Shown in pieces: positions 8,661 through 16,887 of a stretch of 32,087 nucleotides of DNA. The notes under the pieces were generated by a model, which saw only the letters and a list, made by a program, of their open reading frames with translations, did not search any database and was not told the origin of the DNA. The DNA comes from Aliarcobacter sp. (GTDB lineage: Bacteria > Campylobacterota > Campylobacteria > Campylobacterales > Arcobacteraceae). How positions within the stretch are numbered: position 1 is the stretch's first letter; each line of letters begins with the position of its first letter. The position numbers and the translations under genes were made by a program. The DNA is taken from assembly GCA_028689025.1 (NCBI GenBank), contig JAQTXA010000022.1, forward strand, positions 1 through 32,087. The letters run 5' to 3'.

Positions 8661-8689
8661 TTGACATTAAAAATATAATTAGCTAAACT
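8661..8689 (+). promoter_or_regulatory. Promoter of the tetR-type gene
   Basis: TTGACA at 8661-8666 and TAAACT at 8684-8689 are separated by 17 bases, a good sigma-70 layout. The predicted transcription start falls at about 8695-8697, inside the palindrome at 8694-8709, which fits autorepression. Confidence 0.5.
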
Positions 8690-8693
8690 TTTA

Positions 8694-8709
8694 CCAAACA
8701 AACGTTTGG
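8694..8709. promoter_or_regulatory. Probable TetR-family operator 1
   Basis: CCAAACAAACGTTTGG contains the perfect 10-bp palindrome CAAACGTTTG. It lies just after the -10 box and overlaps the ribosome binding site region of the TetR gene. The related site at 9291-9320 shares the AAACAAAC ... CGTTTGG pattern. Autoregulation is inferred from position. Confidence 0.55.
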
Positions 8710-8717
8710 ATAAAAAT

Positions 8718-9272
8718 ATGGCAATCAAAAAAACATCAAAAGAAGAGATTTTAAAAGAGTCTATTAAACTTTTTAAAATACGAGGATATTCAAATACTTC
8801 TATGGCAAATATTGCTGAGGCTTGTGGGCTAATCAAAGGAAGTATTTATCATCATTTTAAGAGTAAAGATGAGATAGGTTTAGAGTCTTTGAAATATATT
8901 CATAACTATTTTGCTGAGTTTATTTTTTCTATTGCTTTTAGAAGTGATTTAAGTGATAAGCAAAAAATAGAGCTAATAGTCAAAAAAACTGATGAATATT
9001 TTTTACAAAGTGAGGGTGGTTGTTTACTTGGAAATCTGGCTTTAGAAGCTAGCACTTTAAACTTGGATTTTAAAGAGGAGATAAAAGCATATTTTACTGC
9101 TTGGGAAAATGCTTTGATAAAAATCTTTGAAAACAAATACTCAAAAATCGAAGCTTCAAATTTAGCAAAAGAGTATGTGGCTTTAACTCAAGGTGCCATA
9201 ATGATGATGAATTTATATGATTCATCTGAAAATTATCTAAAAGTAGGTGAAAAAATCATTAGTTTAATCTAA
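8718..9272 (+). CDS. TetR/AcrR family transcriptional regulator
   Basis: DNA-binding repressor of 184 residues. Residues about 8-55 form the TetR helix-turn-helix (ILKESIKLFKIRGYSNTSM, then IAEACGLIKGSIYHHFKSKDEI), whose recognition helix and YHHFKSK end are classic. The remaining two-thirds is a helical ligand-binding and dimer domain with LGNLALEAS, like regulators of the AcrR/NemR type. The start is placed at the ATG at 8718, with GGA seven bases upstream, rather than at an in-frame TTG (8706) inside the operator. A palindrome covers its own promoter and a second precedes the HPP gene 68 bases downstream, so it probably controls both. The ligand is unknown. Confidence 0.9.
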   Translation: MAIKKTSKEEILKESIKLFKIRGYSNTSMANIAEACGLIKGSIYHHFKSKDEIGLESLKYIHNYFAEFIFSIAFRSDLSDKQKIELIVKKTDEYFLQSEGGCLLGNLALEASTLNLDFKEEIKAYFTAWENALIKIFENKYSKIEASNLAKEYVALTQGAIMMMNLYDSSENYLKVGEKIISLI

Positions 9273-9290
9273 TGGGTTTTTTTTATCTTA

Positions 9291-9320
9291 TTTAAACAAA
9301 CAATCGTTTGGTTGTTTAAA
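9291..9320. promoter_or_regulatory. Probable TetR-family operator 2, upstream of the HPP gene
   Basis: A 30-base imperfect palindrome centred on CG (9305-9306) in which 26 of 30 positions agree with the reverse complement; its core is CAATCGTTTG. It lies between the TetR gene and the HPP gene and resembles operator 1. TATCTT at 9284-9289 just upstream could be a -10 box, so the site is placed to block transcription into the HPP gene. Confidence 0.55.
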
Positions 9321-9339
9321 TTCATTAAAAAGGAAAAAT

Positions 9340-9849
9340 ATGAGTTATTTTAAAAAATTCAAAGGGCAGGGCGAAGCACTTCCACCAAAATCACCAATTA
9401 GTGAAATAGCCTTTGCATGGTTTGGGGGATTTATTTCAATATTTATTATTGGATATCTTACAAAATCTTATGATAATCTTTTGATTATGGGTTCTTTTGG
9501 AGCCTCTTGTGTGTTGTTATTTGGATTTCCTAAAAGTCCATTTTCACAACCTAGAAATGTGATTTTAGGGCATTTCTTATCTACATTTATTGGTTTAGCT
9601 TTTTTACATATTTTAGGAAATGAATATTGGAGTATGGCATTAGCTTTGGCAACTGCAATTGCAATTATGATAGCAACAAGAACAGTTCATCCCCCAGCTG
9701 GTTCAAATCCATTGATAGTGTTTTTATTAGGTGCAAATTGGGATTATTTAATTTTTCCAAGTTTGATGGGTTCTATTATTTTAGTTCTTGTAGCAATTTT
9801 CTATAATAATTTGCATAAAAATAGAGCTTATCCACAATATTGGATATAG
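9340..9849 (+). CDS. HPP family integral membrane protein
   Basis: Membrane protein of 169 residues with four or five hydrophobic segments (about 24-45, 50-66, 78-95, 98-115 and 138-158). It carries the family's name-giving motif in TRTVHPPAGSNPLIVF, plus MGSFGASCVLLFG and PLSQP-like SPFSQPRNVILGH. HPP proteins are of uncertain function; some plant and cyanobacterial members have been linked to nitrite transport, but nothing here links this copy to nitrogen. AAGGA lies five bases before the ATG. It follows the TetR gene with a palindromic operator between, so its expression is probably induced by the TetR ligand. Transcription ends at the hairpin at 9853. Confidence 0.87.
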   Translation: MSYFKKFKGQGEALPPKSPISEIAFAWFGGFISIFIIGYLTKSYDNLLIMGSFGASCVLLFGFPKSPFSQPRNVILGHFLSTFIGLAFLHILGNEYWSMALALATAIAIMIATRTVHPPAGSNPLIVFLLGANWDYLIFPSLMGSIILVLVAIFYNNLHKNRAYPQYWI

Positions 9850-9852
9850 TTT

Positions 9853-9890
9853 TTAGAGGTATTGAGATTTAAAAATTTCAATACCCCTAA
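9853..9890. terminator. Terminator hairpin between convergent genes
   Basis: Arms 9853-9870 and 9873-9890 match at 16 of 18 positions, one exception being a possible G-U pair. The sequence tttgttttt follows on the plus side. It separates the HPP gene from the convergent ATP-grasp gene ending at 9909 and can serve either. Confidence 0.65.
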
Positions 9891-9908
9891 ATGATTTGTT
9901 TTTAAATA

Positions 9909-10943
9909 TTAAATCTCTTCTTTAGGTGAAGATAATGCAGCATTTGTAATTCTTAAAATCATCTCTTCATAACTTAGATTTTCGTTTATTTGAAATGCTT
10001 TATAAAAATAACCATCATCAAAACTTGGCATAAAATCGGCTTCTAAGAAATGTAAAATCCCGTTATAACTCATTTTAATAGATATTTTCCCCATAGTTTT
10101 TCCACCCAACGCTCTAAAAGAGTTTATGGCAACTAAACATAGTTCTTTTTTGATTTTTTTATCAATTACTTCCGTAACTTCTTCTAGTGTACTTTTTCTA
10201 GCATCAAAATCTAAAATCTTATGTCCATTTTTATTTTTAACTGCAACAATTTCAACTGGCAGAATCATTAGAATATTTTTTGATTTATTTTCTAAAATAG
10301 AAACACTATACTCTTTACCTGATAGATAGTTTTCCACTAAAGTACGAGATTTTTGATTATTATAAATATCTAAAACCTTTGCTTGGTATTTTTTAAAATC
10401 AAATACAACTGATTGGGCATTTATATCTTCTGGATTATTTTTTTCAACAGGTTTTAAAAATAGAGGAAATGTCACAGGAAGTGAACTCTCTGTTTCGTGC
10501 TCATCTGGTTGAGTTGTGAAAAATTTTGCTGTATTGATATTTTCTTTTTGTACAATCTCTTTTGCAAGATTTTTATCATATTCATTTTCAAAAGCATTTT
10601 TATTTGATGATATATAATCAATATTATGGTTTTTTAAATAATCTGAAAGCCAGATTTTCTCTTTTTTAAATTCAAAATATTTGATACCTGAAAATACTAA
10701 ATCAGGTTTTTTATCCACTAAAATTTTTAAATCATCTTCATTTTTTATAATAGTAACGCAAACTTTTTCATAGTTTTTTGACAAGATTTCTAAGATTAAC
10801 TCTGCATTTAAATCAATCCCTACACCTATTTTTTTTGTTGAAGTTGGTATGGTTACAATTTCTATATATTTATTAGTTTTTTCAAAAGGCTTATGCACAA
10901 TAATCTCTGGGGTTTCTTGAATATTAATTTGTTGTCTTATCAT
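9909..10943 (-). CDS. ATP-grasp protein, D-alanine-D-alanine ligase-like
   Basis: A 344-residue protein with the layout of D-Ala-D-Ala ligase: an N-terminal alpha/beta domain (residues about 36-110, with KKIGVGIDLNAELI and KPDLVFSG), a central domain (LPVTFPLFLKPVEKNN, then TLVENYLSGKEYSVSIL) and a C-terminal ATP-grasp half ending HFLEADFMPSFDDGYFY. In true Ddl the last motif is E-x-N-x-x-PG with a metal-binding Asn; here it is E-A-D-F-M-P-S, so the Asn is Asp and the Gly is Ser. The substrate is therefore unlikely to be simply D-alanine and I do not call it ddl. The start ATG has AAGGA five bases upstream. It is divergent from the DEAD-box helicase gene and monocistronic. Cytoplasmic ligase of unknown substrate. 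Confidence 0.75.
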   Translation of the reverse strand: MIRQQINIQETPEIIVHKPFEKTNKYIEIVTIPTSTKKIGVGIDLNAELILEILSKNYEKVCVTIIKNEDDLKILVDKKPDLVFSGIKYFEFKKEKIWLSDYLKNHNIDYISSNKNAFENEYDKNLAKEIVQKENINTAKFFTTQPDEHETESSLPVTFPLFLKPVEKNNPEDINAQSVVFDFKKYQAKVLDIYNNQKSRTLVENYLSGKEYSVSILENKSKNILMILPVEIVAVKNKNGHKILDFDARKSTLEEVTEVIDKKIKKELCLVAINSFRALGGKTMGKISIKMSYNGILHFLEADFMPSFDDGYFYKAFQINENLSYEEMILRITNAALSSPKEEI

Positions 10944-11120
10944 TTTTGTCCTTGTTAGGTAGTTTTTTCAGTATTAGGCAGTTTATTTTTATTGAAAGAA
11001 CTACATAAAGCTATTCAGGGTACCGTAAATAGTATTAATTGCATATTTTTATTTTTTATGGCTTTGATAAAGGCAAATAATCTTAAAATACGCAATCAAA
11101 CAAGTAATCAAAGGATTTTT

Positions 11121-12356
11121 ATGGGATTTTCAACTTTAGGTCTTTGTGAGAGTATAAATAAAGCACTTGATGAGAATGCTTATAAAGAACCCACAATAAT
11201 TCAAACAAGAGTAATTCCTCTTGTTCTACAAAACAGAGATATTATGGCAAAAGCACAAACTGGTAGTGGAAAAACTGCTAGTTTTGTTTTACCAATTTTG
11301 CAATTATTCTTTAATAAAGAAGATAAAGAACATAAATCAAAAGCAAAAATTTCAATTTTAGTTCTTACTCCAACAAGGGAATTAGCCCTTCAAGTATCAA
11401 AGGCTTTTATTGATTTTTCTGTAAATTTTACTAAAAAACCTATAGTTGTTAGTGTGATAGGTGGAGAAAGTCTTACACAACAGCTTTTAGATATTCAAAA
11501 AGGTTGTGATATTGTTGTAGCAACTACAGGAAGATTACTTGATATATTAAATAAAAAACAGATGAATTTGTCAAATCTTGAATTTCTTGTTTTAGATGAA
11601 GCAGATAAGATGTTAGATTTTGGTTTTGAAGAGGAGTTAGAATTACTTTTAAAAGAGATTCCACAAAAAAGACAAAATCTTCTTTTTTCTGCAACATATC
11701 CACAAAAGATGTTGAATATTGCTTCAAAAATTACAACTCAAGCTGTAGAAGTTTTCATAGAAGATGAAACGCCAACTGTTCAAACTATAAATCAACGGGT
11801 AATAGAGGTAAATAAAGAGAACAGAAGCCCACTTCTTCGAAATCTAATACAAAACCATTCATGGGAGCAAATACTTGTTTTTATGGCAAATAAACGCTCT
11901 TGTGATAATATTGCTGCAAAGTTTAGAAAATATGGATTAAATGCTGAGTCTTTTCATGCTGATTTAACTCAAGATGAAAGAAATGAAACTTTACAAGATT
12001 TCAAAGATAAAAGAATTAAAATCTTATTTGCTACAGATATTGCAGCTCGAGGTTTACATATTGATGATATTTCTTGTGTTATAAATTTTGATTTACCAAG
12101 AGCAACTGCTGATTATGTTCATAGAATTGGACGAACAGGCCGAGCTGGTAAAAGTGGAGATGCAATATCTTTTATAGGATTAGAAGATTTTGAACATTTC
12201 TCTTTAATAGAAAAAAGATGTAATATAAAACTAGAAAAAGAGCAAATTGAAGGTTTTGAATTAACAGGAACACCTGTAAAAAAAGAAAAAGGATCTGAGC
12301 CTGTAAAAGGTAAAAGAAAAAGTAAAAAAGATAAGCTAAGAGAACAATCTTTATAA
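11121..12356 (+). CDS. DEAD-box ATP-dependent RNA helicase, RhlE-like
   Basis: RNA-unwinding ATPase of 411 residues, likely in ribosome assembly or RNA decay. All core motifs are visible: Q-motif region (YKEPTIIQ), AQTGSGKT near residue 45, PTRELALQ, TTGRLLD, VLDEADKML, FSAT, FATDIAARGLHID and HRIGRTGRAGK. A short lysine-rich tail (about 25 residues) follows, typical of RNA-binding extensions. The start is the ATG at 11121 with AAGGA at 11111-11115; an open stretch back to 10992 gives an unrelated, non-conserved N-terminus and is rejected. The 3' end sits in a hairpin shared with the convergent tauE gene. The RhlE assignment over other DEAD-box types is moderate. Confidence 0.92.
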   Translation: MGFSTLGLCESINKALDENAYKEPTIIQTRVIPLVLQNRDIMAKAQTGSGKTASFVLPILQLFFNKEDKEHKSKAKISILVLTPTRELALQVSKAFIDFSVNFTKKPIVVSVIGGESLTQQLLDIQKGCDIVVATTGRLLDILNKKQMNLSNLEFLVLDEADKMLDFGFEEELELLLKEIPQKRQNLLFSATYPQKMLNIASKITTQAVEVFIEDETPTVQTINQRVIEVNKENRSPLLRNLIQNHSWEQILVFMANKRSCDNIAAKFRKYGLNAESFHADLTQDERNETLQDFKDKRIKILFATDIAARGLHIDDISCVINFDLPRATADYVHRIGRTGRAGKSGDAISFIGLEDFEHFSLIEKRCNIKLEKEQIEGFELTGTPVKKEKGSEPVKGKRKSKKDKLREQSL

Positions 12357-12376
12357 GACTAAATAGTCTTATAAAG
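12349..12376. terminator. Bidirectional terminator hairpin holding both stop codons
   Basis: Arms 12349-12361 (ctttataagacta) and 12364-12376 are perfect complements, 13 bp, with AA between them. The helicase TAA (12354-12356) and the tauE TAG (12359-12361, minus strand) both lie in the left arm, so the two convergent genes end two bases apart inside one terminator. No long U-tract follows on either side. Confidence 0.6.
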
Positions 12377-13093
12377 CATGATAACTAAAACAACGATATT
12401 TAAAAGTAATACATATTTTTTGTAAGATGTTGCTTTTACAATATCTTTAACTTTCACTCCAAAATAAACTCCAATAAGAGAACCAATACCTACTGTTGCA
12501 CCTTCAACAAATAACATTTGACCCTGATACGAAGTAGAAATAAAACCTGCAATTGAAGAAAAAATTACAAAAAATAATCCCAAAGCTGTTGCTGCTTTTA
12601 AATTATATTTTAAAAAACCAACTAAAATAGGAGTTAATAAAATAGAACCACCAACACCGATACTCATGGCAAGAATACCAATACCAGCACCAATTAAAAG
12701 TAGGGTAACTGTACTTTTTGTCTTTTTCTCTCCATCCTGAACAGCAGGAGAATAAAAAATTCTAATTATTGAGAAGATTAAGATAGCTATAAAAAGATAT
12801 TGTAAAAATTCATTTGATAGACTAGGTACAATATACCCACTTACCATTCCACCAAAAGAACCACCAATTCCTAAAATTACTCCATCTTTTACAACATCTT
12901 TAGCTTTTTTTGCATTTAAAAAAGAGCCATAAATAGAAGAAAAAACCATTTGCATGATAGATATGGCAACGGCTTCTTTCATAACATAACCAAGCATTAG
13001 AAGCATAGGAACTAATATAGTTCCTCCTCCAATACCAAAAAAACCAGAAGAAAATCCTGTAATTATTCCGAATATTGCAAGTTCTAAATTCAA
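12359..13093 (-). CDS. TauE/SafE family sulfite exporter-like permease
   Basis: Integral membrane protein of 244 residues with about eight hydrophobic segments arranged as two repeats, each holding the family glycine motif: FFGIGGGTILVPMLL near the N-terminus and MSIGVGGSILLTPILV in the second half. The family moves sulfite, sulfonates or other small organic anions. It is the last gene of the ubiX-to-tauE operon. Its TTG start (13093-13091) overlaps the cysE TGA (13092-13090) as TTGA, so translation is probably coupled to cysE, the cysteine synthesis gene; this suggests, but does not prove, a sulfur-compound substrate. Confidence 0.85.
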   Translation of the reverse strand: MNLELAIFGIITGFSSGFFGIGGGTILVPMLLMLGYVMKEAVAISIMQMVFSSIYGSFLNAKKAKDVVKDGVILGIGGSFGGMVSGYIVPSLSNEFLQYLFIAILIFSIIRIFYSPAVQDGEKKTKSTVTLLLIGAGIGILAMSIGVGGSILLTPILVGFLKYNLKAATALGLFFVIFSSIAGFISTSYQGQMLFVEGATVGIGSLIGVYFGVKVKDIVKATSYKKYVLLLNIVVLVIMLYKTI

Positions 13094-13845
13094 GAATCTT
13101 TCTTCTTAATAGAGTTCATAGCTTCGATGAAATTATTGTAATCATTTTCTAGTTTCTCATCTTTTTGTGTTAAATCTATACCATCTTCCTCTTTTAGGGC
13201 AACTTCAACTAAATGAATTCTATCAAGTAAGTATTTGAACATCTCTTTATTAATATCTGGTAAATCACCATGGGCCATTTTACAGTTTTTATTATCTCTT
13301 CTTATGATTTTTGCAGGAACACCAACAGCTGTTGAGTTATCTGGAACATCACAAACTACAACAGAATTTGCTCCAATTTTTGAGTTTTTACCTATTGTAA
13401 TATTTCCTAAAACTTTTGCTCCACTTCCAATAACTGTATTTGATCTAACAGTTGGGTGACGTTTCCCTTTATTTAAACTAACTCCACCAAGAGTTACTCC
13501 TTGATAAATTAAAACATCATCTTCAACAATAGCAGTTGCACCAATAACAACTCCAATAGCATGGTCAATAAAAACTCTTCTACCTATTGTACAAGCTGGG
13601 TGAATATCTGTTTTTGTTAGAAAACTTGATATTCCACTAATAACCCTAGATAATTTTTTCCAGCCTTTATAGTAAAGTTTATTTGCAAATCTATAGTTTA
13701 TAATTGCCCAAACACCTGGATAATTAAAAAATAGTTCTAAATTAGTATCAAGGGCTGGATCATTATTTTTTGGTACATAAAAATCCTCTTTTAATTGTGC
13801 CCAAAATGATATTTTTTCTTCTATTTCTGTCTCTTCATTACTCAC
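13090..13845 (-). CDS. cysE: Serine O-acetyltransferase
   Basis: Transfers acetyl from acetyl-CoA to L-serine, giving O-acetylserine for cysteine synthesis; cytoplasmic. The 251 residues have an N-terminal helical region (about 1-80) and a left-handed beta-helix of hexapeptide repeats from about 85 to 190, with HPACTIGRRVFIDHAIGVVIG, QGVTLGGV, KRHPTVRSNTVIGSGAKVLG and DVPDNSTAVGVPAK. The catalytic His of FIDHAIGVVIG is present. The C-terminal extension of about 50 residues is acidic and variable. The start is GTG at 13845 with GGAG five bases upstream, overlapping the end of speA by eight bases. Confidence 0.95.
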   Translation of the reverse strand: MSNEETEIEEKISFWAQLKEDFYVPKNNDPALDTNLELFFNYPGVWAIINYRFANKLYYKGWKKLSRVISGISSFLTKTDIHPACTIGRRVFIDHAIGVVIGATAIVEDDVLIYQGVTLGGVSLNKGKRHPTVRSNTVIGSGAKVLGNITIGKNSKIGANSVVVCDVPDNSTAVGVPAKIIRRDNKNCKMAHGDLPDINKEMFKYLLDRIHLVEVALKEEDGIDLTQKDEKLENDYNNFIEAMNSIKKKDS

Positions 13846-15643
13846 GATAACTCCAACTTGTTTTTAAATAACTATTTTCATTTAGATATCTTTCCATATC
13901 TTTATAATTGTGGTCATTTAAATTTTTTCTTAAAATTGCTCTTATATTATCTGTATCATAATCAATATCTTCTAATATATCAATAATTTTTTGAGATTCT
14001 AAAATCTTTTCTAAAACAACTTTACCATCTTTAAATACGATATTTACTTCTGTTGGATGTGAAAATAGATTATGTTTCATTCCTAAAGTATCTTGATAAG
14101 CCCCAACATTAAAGAAACCAATAAAATAGTCTTCTTTATTTAAATTTACATCATGTAAATATAAAGGTTTTTTTATATCAAACGGTAACTCTCCATCACT
14201 ATCGCAAGTAATATCCCATAAAGAAGCACTTCTTGTTGGTTTTTTATCAAGATGTGTTATTGGCATAATTGGGAATTCTTGATCAATTCCCCAATAATCA
14301 GGAAGTGATTGGAATAGTGAAAAGTTTAATAGATATTTTTCTTGAATATTCTCATCAAGTTTTTTTAACTCTTCATAATCATCAATTTCAAGTAAAGATA
14401 TAGCTTTTTTGATAACTTGGTGAGTTAAAATTTCAGCATTAGATCTATCTTGTAAATCAATATAACCTAAATCAAATAGAGTTAATAAAGATTCCATATG
14501 GTCAATACTATCATGCATATATTCATAAGCAGTTTTTTTTGACATATCACTATATAAATCATGTAATTCTTGAATTAAAGGTGGATTATTTGGTTTAAGT
14601 TTTAAATGGTCAAAATCATATTCAGCAGAGAATAACTCAAGAACAGGTGCAATTAAAACAGTTGAAGCAGCTGATATAAATCTTCCTGATTCTGTGAAAA
14701 TATTTGGTTCATCAACACCTTTTTGTTTTGCTATATCTTTTAGTGTAAATATAACATCATTTGAAAACTCACTTAAAGAATAAAATCTTGTTCTTTCGTA
14801 AGCATTATATTCAACTGCTAATCCACCACCAATATTGATAGAGTTTAAGTTTGCCGCACCTAGATTTTTTAGCTCAGCATAAATATGTCCAGATTCCCTT
14901 AAAGCTTTTTTCAAAGGTTTAATAGAGTTCATCGCAGAACCAATATGGAAATGAATCATTGTTAAATGTTTAACAAGGTTATTATCTTCCATTAATTCGT
15001 AAGCTTCAAGAATCTCTGTTGACGTTAATCCAAATTTAGAATTAATACCTCCACTCTTCGCCCATAGACCACTTCCACCACTATGAAGTCTAACTCTTAA
15101 CCCTATATTAGGACACTCCATTTTGGTTTCATTTAAAACCTCTATAATTATTTCCAGTTCATTTAAGCCTTCAATTATTATAGTGATATTATGACCCATA
15201 CTTTTTGCGATAAAACCTAAGTGAATCATCTCTTTATCTTTGAATCCATTTACAGTAATTGGAGAGCCTACATTATTGTAAGTCATAGCAATAACAAGCT
15301 CAGCTTTACTACCAGCTTCTAATCCATAGTTAAAGTTTTTTCCTTCATTAATTAGTGGATGTATAAAGTTTGGAAGCTGATTTACTTTTAAAGGGAAAAC
15401 TGCGTTAAAAGTTCCCTTATAATCGTATTCTTTAATACTTCCATTGAATGTATTGTATAACGTATTTATCTGTTTTTCAGTTATATGTGGAAATCTTAAA
15501 AGTAAAGGACCTTTAAAATCTTGTTTTCTTATATCTTTAACTATAGATATTAATGAAGGTTTGCAGTCATAGTTTATTTTTGCAAGCCCATCTTCAATTA
15601 TAAAATTATCATCACTCCAGATGTCAATACCGTAATTACCCAC
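13838..15643 (-). CDS. speA: Biosynthetic arginine decarboxylase
   Basis: PLP enzyme converting arginine to agmatine for polyamine synthesis, cytoplasmic. It is a fold type III decarboxylase of 601 residues, near the family's usual 610-650. Visible signatures: NAVFPLKVNQ with the PLP lysine (about Lys86), GLEAGSKAEL, HFHIGSAMNSI, NIGGGLAVEYNAY, NIFTESGRFISAAS and, near the C-terminus, GAYQDTLGMKHNLF. The start is GTG at 15643, two bases after the hisS stop, with an AGAGGA about nine bases upstream. It overlaps cysE by eight bases. Agmatine would feed putrescine and spermidine synthesis; no downstream gene of that route is in the window. Confidence 0.95.
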   Translation of the reverse strand: MGNYGIDIWSDDNFIIEDGLAKINYDCKPSLISIVKDIRKQDFKGPLLLRFPHITEKQINTLYNTFNGSIKEYDYKGTFNAVFPLKVNQLPNFIHPLINEGKNFNYGLEAGSKAELVIAMTYNNVGSPITVNGFKDKEMIHLGFIAKSMGHNITIIIEGLNELEIIIEVLNETKMECPNIGLRVRLHSGGSGLWAKSGGINSKFGLTSTEILEAYELMEDNNLVKHLTMIHFHIGSAMNSIKPLKKALRESGHIYAELKNLGAANLNSINIGGGLAVEYNAYERTRFYSLSEFSNDVIFTLKDIAKQKGVDEPNIFTESGRFISAASTVLIAPVLELFSAEYDFDHLKLKPNNPPLIQELHDLYSDMSKKTAYEYMHDSIDHMESLLTLFDLGYIDLQDRSNAEILTHQVIKKAISLLEIDDYEELKKLDENIQEKYLLNFSLFQSLPDYWGIDQEFPIMPITHLDKKPTRSASLWDITCDSDGELPFDIKKPLYLHDVNLNKEDYFIGFFNVGAYQDTLGMKHNLFSHPTEVNIVFKDGKVVLEKILESQKIIDILEDIDYDTDNIRAILRKNLNDHNYKDMERYLNENSYLKTSWSYRE

Positions 15644-15645
15644 TT

Positions 15646-16887
15646 TTAAAAATCCTCTAATTTTAAATTTTTTTCTTCTTTTGTTTTTAAATCTTTAATA
15701 TAAATAGTTCCATTTTTTAACTCATTTTCACCAATAAGCGCAACAATATTTGCACCTAGTTTTTCAGCGATTCCAAAATGTTTTCCGAAACTTCTCGGCG
15801 CGTATTCTACTAAAGTTTTTGTTGTTTTTCTCTTTTGATTTGCAACTTTTAACATAGTATTTAAAGAAGCCTCATCTAAAGCACCAATGTATACAATATC
15901 TTGATTACATTGTGGCATCTTAATTAATTCTAATAATCTTTCGATTCCAATTGCAAATCCAATACCACTAGTTGATTTTCCACCTAAGAATTCAACCAAT
16001 CTATCATATCTTCCACCACCTGCAATTGCACTTTGAGCACCAATTTCATTACTTACAAATTCAAATGCAGTTTTATTATAATAATCTAAACCTCTAACTA
16101 AATTTGAATCAACCTCATATTTAATGTTGTTAAAATTTAATATCTCTTTTAATTTTTCAAAATCTGTATCACAAGATTCACATAAACTTGTTGTGATTTT
16201 TGGAGCATTGTTTAATAGTAATTGACAGTTTTCATTTTTACAATCTAAGACTCTAATTGGATTTGTAATAATCCTTCTATTACAATCTTCACAAAGGTTT
16301 TCTTTAAAATTTGTTAAATGTTTAACTAGGTTTTCTTTATACGGAGGCATACAAACATTACAACCAAGAGAATTTAATTTTAATGTAAATCCAATTCCAA
16401 AAAAATCAAGAATTTCTTTTATCATAATGATAATATTTGCATCTTCAAAAACAGAATCTATACCAAATACTTCACAACCAAATTGGTGAAATTCTCTTAG
16501 TCTTCCTTTTTGAGGTCTTTCATATCTAAACATTGGACCGTAATAATACCATTTATAGTTTCCACCAGCTCTATCAAGCTTTTTCTCAACAAAATGTCTT
16601 ACAACACCAGCAGTCCCTTCTGGTCGCAAACAAACGTCATTTTCACCTTTATCAATAAATTGATACATCTCTTTATTTACAATATCGCTACTTTCTCCAA
16701 CTGATCTTTTAAATAAAGCAGTCTCTTCTAATAAAGGAGTTTCTATATATGAAAATCCATAGTTCTTAGCAATTTTTGAGGCATTTTCAACAAAATAAGT
16801 AAATAAAGAACTTTCTTCATTTACTATATCCTTCATGCCTCTTAAGCTTTGTATATTTTTAACATTTTTAGTTTCATTACTCGGCAT
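15646..16887 (-). CDS. hisS: Histidyl-tRNA synthetase
   Basis: Class II aminoacyl-tRNA synthetase charging tRNA-His; 413 residues, typical. Motif 2 region FRYERPQKGRLREFHQFGCEVFG, the histidine-specific RPEGTAGVVRHFVE, GLDYYNKTAFEF and AGGGRYDRL are intact, and motif 3 is IGFAIGIERLLEL. Between about residues 175 and 245 there is a cysteine-rich insertion with four CxxC-like pairs (CNVC, CEDC, CKNENC, CESC), known in several bacterial HisRS and likely zinc-binding. The ATG start overlaps the end of tmk by 11 bases. The C-terminal anticodon-binding domain covers about residues 325-413. Confidence 0.97.
   Translation of the reverse strand: MPSNETKNVKNIQSLRGMKDIVNEESSLFTYFVENASKIAKNYGFSYIETPLLEETALFKRSVGESSDIVNKEMYQFIDKGENDVCLRPEGTAGVVRHFVEKKLDRAGGNYKWYYYGPMFRYERPQKGRLREFHQFGCEVFGIDSVFEDANIIIMIKEILDFFGIGFTLKLNSLGCNVCMPPYKENLVKHLTNFKENLCEDCNRRIITNPIRVLDCKNENCQLLLNNAPKITTSLCESCDTDFEKLKEILNFNNIKYEVDSNLVRGLDYYNKTAFEFVSNEIGAQSAIAGGGRYDRLVEFLGGKSTSGIGFAIGIERLLELIKMPQCNQDIVYIGALDEASLNTMLKVANQKRKTTKTLVEYAPRSFGKHFGIAEKLGANIVALIGENELKNGTIYIKDLKTKEEKNLKLEDF

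Noticed and set aside
10992..11120. N-terminal extension of the DEAD-box helicase frame
   Set aside because: The extra 43 residues do not resemble helicase sequence, have no convincing ribosome binding site at 10992, and the ATG at 11121 has AAGGA at the right distance.
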